DNA from: Erinaceus europaeus
Taxonomy: Eukaryota; Chordata; Mammalia; Eulipotyphla; Erinaceidae
Assembly: GCF_950295315.1 (NCBI RefSeq)
Contig: NC_080172.1
Coordinates: forward strand, 117,814,724 to 117,878,723
Direction of reading: 5' to 3'
DNA: 64,000 nucleotides
In this document: positions 1-64,000 of the stretch, piece by piece
Layout: each line of letters opens with the position of its first letter
How positions within the stretch are numbered: position 1 is the first letter of the stretch
Program-made: the position numbers and the translations under genes
Notes under the pieces: model-generated
Told to the model about the DNA's origin: nothing
Databases searched by the model: none
Seen by the model: the letters and a program-made list of their open reading frames with translations, nothing else

Positions 1-1270
1 CGGCTCTGCTGCGGCGTCTCCCTCTATCTCAAGTGCAGAGTACGTCAGCACCCCAGGCTTCCGGTGCACCTGGCTGTGCGCACGCACCAAAAGCGCTGGG
101 AGCCTGAGCGTGGGTGGAGTTCAGGCAGCATGACCCCTCCCTCAAATCAAGGGCTGAGCACACAAGGCACACGTAGGCAGCAAAGGCTACGTTAGCAGGG
201 AAAGCCGGGGCTCCGGAGGCACTAAGGTCCCAGACAGCCTAACGGTGGCAGCCCCAGGCGCCCGTCACAACAGCAGCCGAGGCCGTTCGAGAGAGGCAGA
301 GGGTCATGCCTGGATCGGAATCAAGTGCCAAGGAGAATCCGTCCGAGAGAAGGAGCATGTAGTAATTCCGAGGCTGTTATTAATACGGTTAGAGAAGATC
401 GGTACTGAGCACTTACAGTGCCCAGCATGTGACACTAATTCATTTAGTCCTTAATAACCAAAGCCTAAAATGTGGACCGACCTCCATCTTACAATTAAAG
501 AAACTTAACCGCTTCAAAGTCAGAAACTGGTAGAGGTGGGGCACCAGCCCGGTCGTATCCGGTCGTATGCGCCACACACGGACTCCTGTGCGGACACCAG
601 CACCGCACTACAGAAAGCCGCTCCGTCGCGCCAGCAGGGAGTGGGCTGCCCCTGCAGGCAGTTTCCACTCACAGGTCACCAACACTGACCCTGTTTCAAA
701 GGAAGGCGCTTCCCACCAAGCACAGCTCCTAAGAAGCAATTTGCTTCTGAGGTCCTCTGGCTTTTTTTTTGTCAAGAGCAACGCCAAGCCCTCCATTCTA
801 CGTGAAGAGCTGCACCGGGAGTCGTAACAGGGCTTGACACTTGAACGCCCGGGGCGCAAGCAGGTGCAAGGCCCCAGGTCTTGACCTAGAGCTGATGGCT
901 GGAGTATGCCAGAGCTGATGGTGCCCTCACTTCCCTTTCTCATAAATAAAAACATGTGTCAGTACCAGAACTGCCAGTAGTGCCTTCTTTGGCTCATAAA
1001 CGGCCTGCTCTGATCCAGAGACTCGGGTACACGAGCCAGGAAATGCAACGCCAGCACAGACAGGAGAAGAATCGTGCAAAGTGGAAAGGGTGAGCGTTAG
1101 AACCACCGGGCTAGGAGACAGGCCACCAGCAGGCACGTGCCTTGCCATGCACCAAGCCCTGGCTTCACGCCCTGGCACTACATGGGAGCTCGTGGATACT
1201 GAAGCTGTGCTGTAGTGTCTCTCCCTCTCTGGGTGTCTAAGACTGGAAAAGTGGTAGAATCACACGTGGG

Positions 1271-1314
<44 letters not shown>

Positions 1315-1469
1315 ACTCTAGCTGACCTGCATCTAGCAGCCCGGCGGCCTTCCCGTCATTCATTCAGTATCCTCTTACCAGCCCATTTACTGAACAGCCT
1401 CACAGACACCCTAAGGCTCCCTAGACCCTGGGAAATTATCTTTGTCAGTGTCGTTAAGAACCAGTGTTT
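1..1469. other. UBR4 intron (partial), left edge
   Basis: No exon is recognisable on either strand. It contains a degenerate SINE-like fragment (about 1155-1250), a CA microsatellite (1274-1311), and otherwise unique-looking sequence. Confidence 0.7.
1274..1311. repeat. (CA)n microsatellite
   Basis: About 19 uninterrupted CA dinucleotides in an intron. Confidence 0.95.
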
Positions 1470-1683
1470 CAGCGCAAGGGCCGGCATAAGGATCCCAGTT
1501 CGAGCCCCCGGCTCCCCAGCTGCAGGAGAGTCGCTTCCCAGGCGGTGAAGTAGGTCTGCAGGTGTCTGTCTTTCTCTCCTCCTCTCTGTCTTCCCCTCCT
1601 CTCTCCATTTCTCTCTGTCCTAGCCAACGACGACGACGACATCAATAACAACAGTAATAGCTACAACAACAATAAAACAAGGG
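1470..1683 (+). mobile_element. tRNA-derived SINE, 'gggagtcggg' type, 5'-truncated
   Basis: Starts inside the tRNA-like part (agcgcaagggccggcataag), then the diagnostic body ggctccccagctgcaggagag and the pyrimidine-rich and AAC-rich tail. It ends about 40 bp from the exon 51 donor. Confidence 0.85.
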
Positions 1684-1723
1684 CCCCTTCCCCCGCCCCC
1701 TCCCCGGCCCTGCAAGGCCGTAC

Positions 1724-63313
<61,590 letters not shown>

Positions 63314-64000
63314 CTGAAAGAAGCACAGAGCAGTTGCAGCGTTTGCTGTTGTCTCGGGAGTTTCCTGATGACAAGAAATAGTCCAAATACAAAAATCTGG
63401 ATTCTCAAAACAGAAAAAAAAAAATTGTGTTGAGACTCAAATTTTAACTGAGATGTGGCTCTCAAAACTGCTCTCCAGATCTTTCTAGAGAATATATTTG
63501 ATACTACAGCAGAAAATGCTACGATACACATACAATAATTCGCTCCATACTCTGTACATTTTACAGACAAAAAAAAAGCTGCTCTGAGATCCCTCAGGTC
63601 TCTGAGACGTCACGAGAACTATGGTGCTATCACTGGGGCTGTGGGGTGAGGAGCACACAGAACTTCGATGGTGGGTGTGGTGTGAAACTGTAGCCTGCAT
63701 TCTTACAGCCTTGTAAGCCATTACTAAATCACTGAAAAATGAAAGAAAGCAAGGAAGCTCCCCAGTCATTTACCCTCTAGCAACAGAGATCAGCAGCTTC
63801 TACTCAGCAGGCTCACAACCTGCTGATCCTCTCTGTGGCCTGACTTGCTCTTAGGACTGCAAGGTACAGACACCACAGAAAACACGAACAGGGAAGGGGG
63901 CACTGGGGAGAAGGCAGAATGGTAATGCAAAAAAGATTTTCATGCTTGAGGCATCAGAAGTCCCAGGTTCAACCCCTGGCATCACCATAAGTCAAAGCTG
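63314..64000. other. UBR4 intron (partial), right edge
   Basis: No exon seen. An L1 3'-UTR-like fragment lies at about 63645-63750 (acagaacttcgatggtgggt). Confidence 0.65.
63898..64000 (+). mobile_element. tRNA-derived SINE, 'atggttatgcaaag' type, cut by window edge
   Basis: cactggggagaaggcagaat, ggtaatgcaaaaaagatttt, cttgaggcatcagaagtccc, ggttcaacccctggcatcac. Confidence 0.85.

Overview
This window is a piece of a mammalian nuclear genome. The interspersed repeats point to a hedgehog (Erinaceidae, probably Erinaceus) or a close relative. Introns are full of tRNA-derived SINEs whose consensus heads (gggagtcgggcggtagcgcagcgggttaagcgc, and a second type built around atggttatgcaaagagactctcatgcctgaggctcc) I recognise from hedgehog sequence. 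The species call is recognition from memory, not a search result. No bacterial, viral, CRISPR or RNA-gene content is visible.

One gene accounts for all real coding sequence: UBR4 (p600), the giant N-recognin E3 ubiquitin ligase, on the minus strand. I could place 51 consecutive coding exons, from 63131-63313 (5'-most here) to 1724-1917 (3'-most here). Their lengths sum to 7847 nt. Every exon joins the next in phase, giving one uninterrupted frame of about 2615 codons, roughly half of the full protein (about 5,180 residues in human). From the position of the UBR box I estimate human residues about 995-3610; that mapping is approximate. The promoter, the first exons and the C-terminal ligase module lie outside the window, and both window ends are intronic.

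Layout in transcript order, right to left. 63.3-50.9 kb: helical-repeat exons 1-13. 49.2-48.9 kb: UBR zinc-finger box (exons 14-15). 48.3-41.8 kb: WD40-like region (exons 16-24). 41.8-34.3 kb: a 7.5-kb intron holding a nearly full-length but inactivated antisense L1 and tandem SINEs. 34.3-32.1 kb: beta-rich segment (exons 25-27). 30.3-25.7 kb: helical exons 28-33. 23.5-19.6 kb: acidic and Ser/Gly-rich, probably disordered segment with a UIM-like motif (exons 34-38). 15.0-4.2 kb: helical exons 39-49, with a Lys-Glu repeat in exon 46. 2.2-1.7 kb: Cys-rich and beta-rich exons 50-51.

Fifty of the 51 donors are GT. The exception is exon 28, which has a GC donor with the strong context AAG|GCAAGT. 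Introns carry many simple repeats and minisatellites, some close to splice sites. I found no evidence of an undescribed biological system. The items worth a second look are the GC-AG intron, the KE-repeat expansion, the UIM-like motif, a NAGNAG acceptor, splice-site-proximal polypyrimidine tracts, and the structure of several nested or tandem retroposons.
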